Assembly (NCBI GenBank): GCA_041612095.1
Contig: JBFJJW010000073.1
Location: 1-14,259, forward strand
Origin: Solimonas sp041612095
Lineage (GTDB): Bacteria; Pseudomonadota; Gammaproteobacteria; Nevskiales; Nevskiaceae
DNA length: 14,259 bases
Reading direction: 5' to 3'
In this document: positions 1-6,534 of the stretch, piece by piece
Layout of the letters: every line of letters begins with the position of its first letter
How positions within the stretch are numbered: the first letter of the stretch is position 1
Notes under the pieces: generated by a model
What the model saw: only the letters and a program-made list of their open reading frames with translations
Databases searched by the model: none
Told to the model about the DNA's origin: nothing
Translations under genes and position numbers: made by a program

Positions 1-405
1 CTCCTGACGCGCCACGTCAAGCACACGTCGCATGAACTCCTGGGCGTAGTCAGCCTGGTGCTCGATTCCGCAGGCTTTCATCTCGACATAGATCAGCTTG
101 CTGATCTGCTCCCCGCAGCGGCTCACGCGACCGAAGGCCTCAGCATCGTCCCGGATCAGCTCCAGGCAGCGACTGCGCAGGTTGCGTCGCCGGAACGAGC
201 CTTCCCAGTAGATCTCCATCGTCAGCATCAGGCGCTGGGGGCCCGGCCTCATGCCGAGGGTGACGGCTATCAACTGATCCAGAAACAGCTTGATGTGGCC
301 GATCAGCAATTGAGTGGCGGTGACGGGCGTCAGTGCCAGATCGTCGGCGTCGCGCAGGGCGCCGCTGTCCACCCGTCTAAGGATCTCCACCACGTCCATG
401 GTCAT
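1..405 (-). CDS. Partial helical protein of unknown function (C-terminus off window)
   Basis: I do not recognise this gene. An open frame on the minus strand runs without a stop from an ATG at 405 to the left edge, so about 135 residues are visible and the C-terminus is missing. A GTG at 429 and an ATG at 399 are in the same frame, and none has a convincing ribosome binding site. The product is mixed-charge and predicted almost wholly helical, with segments such as QLLIGHIKLFLDQLIAV and ISKLIYVEMKACGIEHQ. It shows no signal peptide and no obvious catalytic motif. The amphipathic helices with an RRRNLRSR stretch vaguely resemble the ligand-binding half of TetR-type regulators, but no N-terminal helix-turn-helix is visible, so I do not claim that family. 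It is divergent from the hemerythrin gene. The plus-strand frame at 58-417 is treated as its shadow because the minus strand gives the more protein-like composition. Confidence 0.6.
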   Translation of the reverse strand, partial: MTMDVVEILRRVDSGALRDADDLALTPVTATQLLIGHIKLFLDQLIAVTLGMRPGPQRLMLTMEIYWEGSFRRRNLRSRCLELIRDDAEAFGRVSRCGEQISKLIYVEMKACGIEHQADYAQEFMRRVLDVARQE

Positions 406-471
406 GCCGGATTCTGACTCATCGCTCACGTTCTTTTGGGGACAGCATGCCGCAAATGTCGACCAGGCCTC

Positions 472-492
472 TACCCCCGGACCTGGGGGGTA
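472..492. repeat. Inverted repeat TACCCCC-N7-GGGGGTA
   Basis: Two perfect 7-base arms (472-478 and 486-492) are separated by 7 bases, between the divergent genes starting near 405 and 641. No T-run follows on either strand, so an intrinsic terminator is unlikely. The dyad could be an operator or a small hairpin in a transcript; the C/G-rich arms also make chance more likely than for a balanced sequence. Confidence 0.35.
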
Positions 493-533
493 CAGCCGGT
501 CGCCGCGCCCGCTTAAGAAATAAATAGGGTTTC

Positions 534-576
534 CTTAGGCAAGATTTAACGGCGGCGATCCAGTTGGCTGCCTAAG
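534..576. repeat. Inverted repeat CTTAGGCA-N27-TGCCTAAG upstream of hemerythrin-like gene
   Basis: Perfect 8-base arms lie at 534-541 and 569-576, separated by 27 bases, and end about 64 bases before the ATG at 641. The adjoining stretch at roughly 511-550 is the most AT-rich part of this intergenic region and is where a promoter would be expected, though I cannot assign clean -35 and -10 boxes. The repeat could be a split operator or the foot of a leader-RNA hairpin. No function is demonstrated. Confidence 0.35.
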
Positions 577-640
577 CTGCCACCCCGCTGCCGCCAGCCT
601 GCGCGGCGGCCAGGAATACTTTGCGACGGGAGTGGACAGC

Positions 641-1348
641 ATGGAATGCGACGCCGGGCGGTACAACATCTACGCCAACATACACAAGGCACTGCGTGTC
701 TATATGGCGCAGACCCTGCAGCTACTGGGGGCTGCGGACTGGTCGGATCGTACCGATGCCACGGGCGCCTTGGCTGAGCTGAGGGGTCTGCTGGCCCTGT
801 GCCGGTCTCATCTGGAGCACGAGAATCTGTACGTGCACGCGGCGATGGACGCGCGCCGTCCGGGCGCTGCGGCGCAGACCGCGGAGGAGCACGCGCACCA
901 CGTCAGCGCAATCGACACCTTGCTGACCCGGGCAGCGCAACTGGAGGCGGCGCCAATCTCGCTGCGGCACGGACTCGGACACGATCTCTATCTGGCGCTG
1001 GCAATGTTCGTGGCCGAGAACTACGAACATATGGACCGCGAAGAAACCGCAAACTGCCGGGTCCTGTGGGATGCATATGACGATGCCGAGATCCACGGAA
1101 TCGAGGCGGCGCTGGTGGCGTCCATGTCGCCTGAAGCTTCGATGCAGGCGTTGCATTGGATGTTGCCGAACATCGCACATCCGCAGCGCGTTGCCTTGCT
1201 GTCCGGCATGCGCAGCCACGCACCTGCCGAGATCTTCGAGTCGGTCCTTGCGCTGGCGTTCGATCGGCTGTCGGAGCGCGACCGCGGCCGTCTGGAACAG
1301 GCGCTGGCTTCTGGCGCCCCGCAGGCTTCACTGGATCGGGCGGCATAG
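641..1348 (+). CDS. Hemerythrin-like HHE-domain protein
   Basis: The protein is predicted to carry a four-helix-bundle hemerythrin/HHE fold binding a non-haem di-iron centre, used in this family for oxygen, nitric oxide or redox handling. Candidate metal ligands appear in the expected order: H15, H57 and E61 within HLEHEN, H84 and H87 in EEHAHHV, and H130 with E134 in YEHMDREE. The N-terminal 145 residues form this domain. A further helical tail (about 150-230), with the stretch HWMLPNIAHPQRVALLSGM, looks like the extra region seen in other proteobacterial hemerythrin-like proteins. No signal peptide is present, so it should be cytoplasmic. I chose ATG 641 over GTG 632 because GGGAG lies 8 bases before the ATG and would overlap the GTG. 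The exported coiled-coil gene follows after 25 bases, probably on the same transcript. The physiological ligand cannot be told from sequence. Confidence 0.88.
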   Translation: MECDAGRYNIYANIHKALRVYMAQTLQLLGAADWSDRTDATGALAELRGLLALCRSHLEHENLYVHAAMDARRPGAAAQTAEEHAHHVSAIDTLLTRAAQLEAAPISLRHGLGHDLYLALAMFVAENYEHMDREETANCRVLWDAYDDAEIHGIEAALVASMSPEASMQALHWMLPNIAHPQRVALLSGMRSHAPAEIFESVLALAFDRLSERDRGRLEQALASGAPQASLDRAA

Positions 1349-1373
1349 TGAGATCCGCAGGGCAGGACAAATA

Positions 1374-2339
1374 ATGAGACCACATCTGCGCATGCTGATG
1401 GTGCTTGCGATCGCTAACTGCGGGCCGCTGTCGGCCGCGCCGGCAGCGGTAAGCCGCCTCTACCAGCAGGTTCCGAACCCTCCGGCCAACGCTGTGTCCG
1501 CCGCCGCGGCCATCACCGAGCAAGGCGACATCAGCGCGGCGGCCTGGTTACAGCTGCGCGACCAGATAAACGCCGAGCGCGTTGCACTGGAGCAGGCGCA
1601 GCACGAGGCTGCGATCAGGGCACAGTTGAGCCTGGTCGGCGCGAGTGCGGCTCCGACCCCCGCGGACACCGAGAAGCTGCAGGCTGAGATGGCACGCGAG
1701 GCTGCGCGGCTGCAGAGCCTGCCGCCGGCGCAGCAGATGGCGGAGGCGATGCGAATTCAGCAGCGCTTTCAGCAACAGGCTTTGAATGATGCGCGGCGCA
1801 TGGCCGAGGAGCCCGCAGCTGTCGATGCCGCCGTCGCTGCGTTTCATGACTACACGGCCGGACAGGCGACGGTGTACTCAGAGCTTGCCGGATATGGTGC
1901 GCGGATGACGGCGATAGAGCGCCGTGTCGCGCAGGAAGTCGAGGTGCTTACGCGGCGGCTGCACCAGCAGTACCGTTGCGGCGACGGCGAGGGTGGCTGT
2001 CCGAGCCCAGCGGACGAGGCGCACGACCGCGCGCTGGAGCGTGCTGCCTGGGCGCAGATGGTGCCCCTGTACGACCGCGGGTTGGCCGACATGCACACCG
2101 TATTTGCGGAGTACAAGCGCAAGCGTGTGGCCGTGGTCACTCGTGGCGACGGCCTGCTGGCCGCGACCGGCTACGGCGTTGCGGCGCAGAGCGCGACCAA
2201 TCATCAGTTGCTCGCGCAATACCATGCCGCGCTGTTGAGCGAGGTGGAATCGTTGTTGCAGCTGAGCGAGAACGCGTTGCGATGGGCTGGCGGGCAGATG
2301 CACTACGGCCGGACCCGCTATGCCGGCGGGGAGTACTGA
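1374..2339 (+). CDS. Exported coiled-coil protein of unknown function
   Basis: I do not recognise a named family. The 321-residue product begins with an apparent signal peptide (MRPHLRMLMVLAIANC then GPLSAAPAA) with likely cleavage near residues 22-25, so a periplasmic location is inferred. The cysteine at 16 is preceded by asparagine, which makes a lipobox unlikely. The mature part is rich in Ala, Gln, Glu and Arg with long helical heptad-like stretches at about 55-145 and 165-300. A short break (about 200-212) holds two cysteines, C202 and C209, which could form a disulfide. The start at ATG 1374 is chosen because it gives the signal peptide and has AGGA upstream; the frame itself is open further upstream inside the hemerythrin-like gene, which is not meaningful. 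The 25-base spacing suggests cotranscription with the hemerythrin-like gene. It ends 4 bases before the convergent stop of the PNPOx-GAF gene. Confidence 0.78.
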   Translation: MRPHLRMLMVLAIANCGPLSAAPAAVSRLYQQVPNPPANAVSAAAAITEQGDISAAAWLQLRDQINAERVALEQAQHEAAIRAQLSLVGASAAPTPADTEKLQAEMAREAARLQSLPPAQQMAEAMRIQQRFQQQALNDARRMAEEPAAVDAAVAAFHDYTAGQATVYSELAGYGARMTAIERRVAQEVEVLTRRLHQQYRCGDGEGGCPSPADEAHDRALERAAWAQMVPLYDRGLADMHTVFAEYKRKRVAVVTRGDGLLAATGYGVAAQSATNHQLLAQYHAALLSEVESLLQLSENALRWAGGQMHYGRTRYAGGEY

Positions 2340-2343
2340 TTCG

Positions 2344-3681
2344 CTAGGCCGTCGTTCCCTCCAACTGCAGCGGCCGCATGACCTTGAGCCGAAAGCGCCC
2401 CCGACCGGTTTTCTCCAGCGCCAGCGCGTTACAGCGTTCGGTGAGGCGGCGAGTCAGCAGCACCAGGCGCGCCTCCAGGTTGTCGCTGAAGTCCGGCAGT
2501 CGCAGCGTGGTGTCGAGTCGCAGTTCGCGATTCGAGAAGTCGGTGCGCCCCAGCCTCTGGTAGTCCTGCAGCAGCTTCCAGAGTATGGCGCCGGCAACGC
2601 CCTTGATCAGGTAGTCATCGTCAATGAACACGCTATTGTTCTCCGCGTAGTGGCGCACGCGGATAGCATTGCCAGCCGGCACGGGGGCGACGGGATGCGG
2701 ATCGGATTCGACGCGCTCCTCCTGCACCTGCTGCAGCAAGTGCATCGCATATCCGACCTGCGACGCCAGTACACCCAGCGCATCTTCCGTCTCGTAGCCG
2801 AAGGCCCGGTCATCGGGGCTCTCGACATAAAGCACGCCCTGCAGGCGCCCGGCTGCCACAATCGGCACAGCGAGCTGGCTATGGGGCAGGTTCAGGCCTG
2901 GAAACGGAATGACCTCCCCCAAGCCGTGCTGCAGTCCCGCCGAGCGAGCGGAGGCCTGTATCGCCCGGTGGTAGGCGTATTCCGAGCTCATGTGGGAGAT
3001 TCGAATCGAGGTGCGATGCAGCGCGGCGACCCCGATAACTCCGGCCCCGATGGGGGTTTCGGAGCCGATTCCGGATTCGCCGTAGCCGCGACTGGCCACC
3101 GTGTAGAGGTTCTGGCCCGCGCAATCCAGCATCAGCACCATCGCGTGACGAATGCCGAAGCGGAGTTCGAGGTTTTCCAGCGCCGCATCCAGCAGCGTGT
3201 CCAGATCGGTACAGGCCGCGAGGCAGTCGCCTGCGGTGCGCAGCGCGGTCATCAGATTGCGGCGCGGGAGCGGGTTGCTGAGCACTCTGCCGGGCATCAG
3301 CGCAATGCCGCTCACCCGGTACACATCGGCACCGCGCAGAACGAACACTCCCGCCATTCCGGTATGCGACGCGATGCCTGCCAGCCGCGCCTTCATGCTC
3401 TCAAACAAGGCGCCCTGCGATTCGGTTCTCAGGTACTCCAGATCAAGCCGGTATGCGGCGGCGGTATCCGGGTTGACGACCATCGCGGTTGCATGGGGGT
3501 GCGCGAGTATGTTCTCGCGTGTCTTGTTGAAGAACTGGAACGACAGGGCAACATGCGCACTGTCGACGTAGTGCACCTGCGAGGCATAGCTCAGGTTGGG
3601 CGTGCCGTCGCGCGCGCAGGTCGCGATCTGGCTGGGGACGTCGCCCTCCAGGCAGGCGCGGATGTCGTCCAGTGCGATCAT
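2344..3681 (-). CDS. PNPOx-GAF-winged-helix fusion, putative one-component regulator
   Basis: The 445-residue protein has three recognisable parts. Residues about 1-130 resemble a pyridoxamine 5'-phosphate oxidase-like split barrel (ATCARDGTPNLSYASQVHYVD, then FFNKTRENILAHPHATAMVVN), a fold that binds FMN, F420 or haem. Residues about 155-315 look like a GAF sensor domain, with the typical end LAVPIVAAGRLQGVLYVES. Residues about 338-434 look like a PhoB/OmpR-type winged helix: a beta hairpin (SVFIDDDYLIKG), a helix (AILWKLLQDY), then LTRRLTER and a wing-like EKTGRGRFRLKV. No receiver, kinase or cyclase domain is visible. The inferred role is a cytoplasmic transcription regulator that senses a cofactor or small ligand; the winged helix is my reading and the least certain part. 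Its ATG overlaps the stop of the upstream PNPOx-like gene (ATGA, 3678-3681), indicating translational coupling. Confidence 0.85.
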   Translation of the reverse strand: MIALDDIRACLEGDVPSQIATCARDGTPNLSYASQVHYVDSAHVALSFQFFNKTRENILAHPHATAMVVNPDTAAAYRLDLEYLRTESQGALFESMKARLAGIASHTGMAGVFVLRGADVYRVSGIALMPGRVLSNPLPRRNLMTALRTAGDCLAACTDLDTLLDAALENLELRFGIRHAMVLMLDCAGQNLYTVASRGYGESGIGSETPIGAGVIGVAALHRTSIRISHMSSEYAYHRAIQASARSAGLQHGLGEVIPFPGLNLPHSQLAVPIVAAGRLQGVLYVESPDDRAFGYETEDALGVLASQVGYAMHLLQQVQEERVESDPHPVAPVPAGNAIRVRHYAENNSVFIDDDYLIKGVAGAILWKLLQDYQRLGRTDFSNRELRLDTTLRLPDFSDNLEARLVLLTRRLTERCNALALEKTGRGRFRLKVMRPLQLEGTTA

Positions 3682-4166
3682 GCGGCTGCGAGCCGCTCAC
3701 CGGCCCGCGGTCCGGGGGTTTGGGTATAGACCGCCGCCACCACGAAGCGCACCACGACGAGATCCCCAGGCTCGTAGTCCAGCAAGGCAGAAACAAAATC
3801 CCTGGAAAAGCCCAGGGGCATGATCTGTGCGCTGAACGCTGCAACATGCTGAGCGACGTGCGCGGCGTCACCCGGCTGTGCGGCCTCTATCCACGTCTCG
3901 GAGCTCTTGATCTGCAGCGTCTCGTGCGTGCTGGGAAGCGAGTACACGGTTGCCAGCACACGCTGCGTGCGCACATCGCTGAGCAGCTCTGCGGAGCGCG
4001 CTGCCGAGAGCAGCAGCCGCAACTGCCCGCGGTCGTCGGAAACCCGGCAGCCGAGACCGCGCGCGAGCGAGCTGCGGTGATTGCGGTCGCGCGAAGACGC
4101 GGAGATCGATACTCCGCTCTCGACAAAGGCAGCCTGAACGTCGGTCAGAACCATAGCCAAGGACAT
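3678..4166 (-). CDS. Pyridoxamine 5'-phosphate oxidase-like split-barrel protein
   Basis: This small protein (162 residues from ATG 4166) matches the PNPOx-like split-barrel family: SSLARGLGCRVSDDRGQLRLLLS, then TVYSLPSTHETLQIKS, LLDYEPGDLVVVRF and the C-terminal TQTPGPRAGERL. Members bind FMN or related flavins, or haem, and most are not true PdxH enzymes, so no vitamin B6 role is claimed. It lacks a signal peptide. The start is uncertain: GGGGGAG sits almost against ATG 4166 and 12 bases before ATG 4154, so 4154 is a good alternative, and a TTG at 4175 is also in frame. It is the first gene of a minus-strand pair and its stop overlaps the start of the PNPOx-GAF-winged-helix gene by 4 bases. 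Two split barrels in one operon suggests a shared cofactor or a heteromer, which is inference. Confidence 0.85.
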   Translation of the reverse strand: MSLAMVLTDVQAAFVESGVSISASSRDRNHRSSLARGLGCRVSDDRGQLRLLLSAARSAELLSDVRTQRVLATVYSLPSTHETLQIKSSETWIEAAQPGDAAHVAQHVAAFSAQIMPLGFSRDFVSALLDYEPGDLVVVRFVVAAVYTQTPGPRAGERLAAA

Positions 4167-4228
4167 CTCCCCCAAGCCCGTGCATCATAGCCAAAGCAGG
4201 CGCGATATTGATGGAGGCGAGGCGCACG

Positions 4229-4732
4229 ATGACAACAGGACGGGTGCAGGAGAGGATGCCCGAGCGGGGCCTGATCGAAAGGCTACGCCTGCAACCCCAC
4301 CCCGAAGGTGGCTGGTACCGGCGCATCTATACCGATGCCGCCCTGTTGACGACGCCGGCCGGAGAGCGGCCGCGCGCGACTTCCATCCACTACCTGCTCA
4401 CCCGCAGTTCGCCCCGCGGCTGCCTGCACCGGAACCGCTCCACGATCCTGCATTTCCTGCAGAGCGGCGGGCCGGTCAAGTACCTGCTGCTGGATTCGCG
4501 CGGCAGTCTACGCTCGGTGGTGCTGGGTACGGCAGATGATCAGGCCCTGTTTCTCGAAGTGCCGGGCGGTTGCTGGAAGGCCAGTCAACTGGTCGATGGT
4601 GCCGGCCATGCGCTGGTCAGCGAGGTCGTGGTGCCGGGGTTCGACTTTGCCGATCACGAATACATGAGCGACGCGCGGCTGCGTGCCGAGTTCCCACAGT
4701 ACCAACAGGCGCTGCTTGATCTGGTGCGTTGA
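4229..4732 (+). CDS. DUF985 family cupin protein
   Basis: The protein is a compact single-domain cupin of the DUF985 (YML079w-like) family, 167 residues. Diagnostic stretches are HPEGGWYRRIY (24-34), SIHYLLT (52-58), LHRNRSTILHFL (66-77), VPGGCWKAS (111-119) and the closing VVPGFDFADHEYM (135-146). The histidines at 67 and 75 are in the usual cupin motif 1 position and may bind a metal or ligand. The family has a solved fold but no firmly established reaction, so no substrate is given. It should be cytoplasmic. I chose ATG 4229 because GGAGGCGAGG lies just upstream; ATG 4211 and TTG 4208 would place that ribosome binding site inside the gene. It is divergent from the PNPOx-like operon with about 60 bases between starts, so the two promoters must overlap or lie back to back. 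Its stop is 3 bases from the stop of the convergent CAP gene. Confidence 0.9.
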   Translation: MTTGRVQERMPERGLIERLRLQPHPEGGWYRRIYTDAALLTTPAGERPRATSIHYLLTRSSPRGCLHRNRSTILHFLQSGGPVKYLLLDSRGSLRSVVLGTADDQALFLEVPGGCWKASQLVDGAGHALVSEVVVPGFDFADHEYMSDARLRAEFPQYQQALLDLVR

Positions 4733-4735
4733 GCC

Positions 4736-5374
4736 CTAGCGCGCGTCCGCATCCAGGTCCACGCCTGCGCCAACCTGAATGCGGCACTCCAGGGCGCCGA
4801 CGATCAGCTCGGGCTCGGCCGCCGGAGGCGGATTGCCATACGGCTTGAGTCCCTCTTGTCCACCTCTGGGGCTGTAGTTGCAGACCCAGATTTCCGCGGT
4901 CTCGCAACGCGCCCGTCCGCAGCCCAGTTCCTCGGTTGTTTCCCAGATCATCTGCAGATACTGACCGCATTGCTGGCGATCACCTGCGTGGCAGGTATGG
5001 GTGGCGTGGTCATAGTGCTGGCCGTCGGCCTGCCAGCGCTGTGCGACCTCCGCGGCGGTCCGGCGAAACCCCGAGTAGGGCTGCTGCGACCAGGCCTTGA
5101 AGATGTTCTCGCCAAACTGTTCACGCCGCTGTTCGTCCGGGTTGTAACGCAGCGGGCATCCCTCCGCGGCGAGCTGGTCAGCCCAGGCTTGAGCCTGTTG
5201 AGCGGCGCGTGTCGACCACTTCAGTTGCGGCAGCTGCAAACTGGTGCGCAGGCGGTTATGCCCTTCGAGCAGGCCCACGTAAGGGACTGGGGCGGACAGT
5301 GGCGTAGCCTCCGCGGCACCGGTCAGCGGGCTCAGCAATGCGACGAACAGGCAGGCAAGTCGGAGAGTGTTCAT
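4736..5374 (-). CDS. Secreted CAP/SCP-domain (PR-1-like) protein
   Basis: The product (212 residues) begins with a signal peptide, MNTLRLACLFVALLSPLTGA, with likely cleavage near residues 20-23, and should be exported. The rest is a CAP (CRISP/antigen 5/PR-1) domain: HNRLR at 39-43, FGENIF at 88-92, CGQYLQMIWETTEELGCGRA at 136-155 and VCNYSPRGG at 164-172. The arrangement follows plant PR-1 closely, including the cysteines around the CAP1 and CAP2 motifs. H39 and E89 of the putative active cavity are kept, but the histidine of the usual HYTQ motif is a glutamine (Q138). About 25 residues follow the domain. CAP proteins bind sterols, lipids or metals in various organisms; bacterial functions are largely unknown. 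Start at ATG 5374 is chosen for the signal peptide; its ribosome binding site is weak. A longer in-frame start at 5416 would bury the signal. Confidence 0.88.
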   Translation of the reverse strand: MNTLRLACLFVALLSPLTGAAEATPLSAPVPYVGLLEGHNRLRTSLQLPQLKWSTRAAQQAQAWADQLAAEGCPLRYNPDEQRREQFGENIFKAWSQQPYSGFRRTAAEVAQRWQADGQHYDHATHTCHAGDRQQCGQYLQMIWETTEELGCGRARCETAEIWVCNYSPRGGQEGLKPYGNPPPAAEPELIVGALECRIQVGAGVDLDADAR

Positions 5375-5467
5375 GTCGAGGTCACGGTGGTGCAGCCGCC
5401 ATGCTGCCACAGCCACTGTGCGCCGTGGCGGGCTGTGCTATTGCTAGCGGCCACCCGGAGAACGTTC

Positions 5468-6520
5468 ATGCCCAGCCCCCGTCGCAAAGCCGCTGCCCAT
5501 CCGCTGCCCCCGCTCGCCGAGGCGCTACTAGATGCGCAGGTGCAGCATCTGATCGAGCGCCTGCAAGGGCCGGCCCTGACAGCGGGCGTTGCCATGCTGG
5601 TGGACGAGGCGCTGAAGCTGGCCGGCCATCTGAAACTCGACCAGGTCGTGACCGCACAGGCGGTCAAGGCCAGCGCTTGCGCCTATGCAGCTGAGCTGGA
5701 GCTTGGCGGTGGCCTGCCGGAGTTGGTGGCCGAGATCGCCGCTGACCTGCACGCGCATCCGATCCACGCGCAGACCCGTTTCGAGGATGTGCTGCCGGAC
5801 GAACAGTTTCGCGCCATCCTCGACCAGAGTCTGGAGTTGCGCGACCTGCGCGAGCGTCTGGTCCACGGCGTCCTCGGCAGCCCGATCTACGCCGAATTTG
5901 TATCTGATCTGCTGTACCACGGCATTCGCGGTTATGTGGCTGAGAACGCCGTCACGCGCAGCATCCCCGGGGCGCGGTCGGCAATGGCGCTGGGCAAGGC
6001 GATTCTGGACAAGGCGAGCCCGCGTCTGGAGGCCTCGATCGAGGAAGGTCTGCGTAAATACATCGGCCGCAGCGTGGGCGGCATGACGCGGCGCAGTGCC
6101 GAGTTTCTGCTCAAGACCATGGAGGGCGAAGCGCTGCGTGAAGCCGCGCTTGATGCGTGGGCGCGCATGAAGTCCCTGCCCCTGTCGAGTCTGCGCGATG
6201 ATCTGACCAGTGCCGAACTCGAATCGGTGTTTGTTACCGGCTATGAGTACTGGCGCGCACTGCGGACCAGCACCTACTACCGGGTGATGATCGAGGCCGG
6301 TGTCGACCGGTTCTTCATGAAGTACGGCAAGCAGACGCTTGCCGCCCTGCTGGACGACATCGGCATCACGCGCGAGATGATGATGACCGAGGGCATGCGG
6401 TACGCGCCGCTGGCCTTGGGCGCCCTGCACAAGAAGAAGTTGCTGGCGCCATTGCTGCGGCGCCAGCTAGAACCCTTCTACCACTCTGCAGAAGTCGCGC
6501 GGCTGCTGAGTGAGACCTGA
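5468..6520 (+). CDS. Conserved helical protein of unknown function
   Basis: I recognise the general type, a roughly 350-residue protein found in several gammaproteobacteria, but not a function. The N-terminus MPSPRRKAAAHPLPPLAEAL is basic and proline-rich without a signal peptide. The remainder is predicted helical. A central part (about 135-220) is the most family-like: GSPIYAEFVSDLLYHGIRGY, then IPGARSAMALGKAILDKA and IEEGLRKYIG. No catalytic motif, metal site or clear transmembrane helix is seen; the moderately hydrophobic segments at about 35-55 and 165-185 are amphipathic at best. The start at ATG 5468 has GGAGAA about 7 bases upstream, while the frame is open much further upstream only because it runs antisense over the CAP gene. 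It is divergent from the CAP gene (93-base gap) and its stop lies 14 bases from the convergent DUF1993 stop. Confidence 0.82.
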   Translation: MPSPRRKAAAHPLPPLAEALLDAQVQHLIERLQGPALTAGVAMLVDEALKLAGHLKLDQVVTAQAVKASACAYAAELELGGGLPELVAEIAADLHAHPIHAQTRFEDVLPDEQFRAILDQSLELRDLRERLVHGVLGSPIYAEFVSDLLYHGIRGYVAENAVTRSIPGARSAMALGKAILDKASPRLEASIEEGLRKYIGRSVGGMTRRSAEFLLKTMEGEALREAALDAWARMKSLPLSSLRDDLTSAELESVFVTGYEYWRALRTSTYYRVMIEAGVDRFFMKYGKQTLAALLDDIGITREMMMTEGMRYAPLALGALHKKKLLAPLLRRQLEPFYHSAEVARLLSET

Positions 6521-6534
6521 GCGAGCGCCGGGTA

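Noticed and set aside
58..417. A 119-residue plus-strand frame at the left edge
   Set aside because: The minus strand over the same bases encodes a more protein-like helical sequence open to the window edge. The plus-strand frame is Gln/His-rich and begins without a ribosome binding site.
1071..1373. Upstream extension of the coiled-coil protein frame into the hemerythrin-like gene
   Set aside because: This part is Arg/Cys-rich out-of-frame translation of the hemerythrin-like gene. The ATG at 1374 yields a proper signal peptide.
2320..3729. A 469-residue open frame on the plus strand antisense to the PNPOx-GAF gene
   Set aside because: It has no domain-like sequence, is rich in Gln/His/Arg as expected from the complement of a GC-rich gene, overlaps two well-supported genes and has no convincing start. 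It is a shadow of the real minus-strand frame.
4856..5467. N-terminal extension of the 5468-6520 frame over the CAP gene
   Set aside because: The extra 204 residues are the antisense of the CAP domain. The ATG at 5468 has a good ribosome binding site and gives the family-like start.
5528..6430. A 300-residue minus-strand frame opposite the conserved helical protein
   Set aside because: The plus-strand frame has a ribosome binding site, family-like conserved segments and sensible composition; the antisense frame has none of these.
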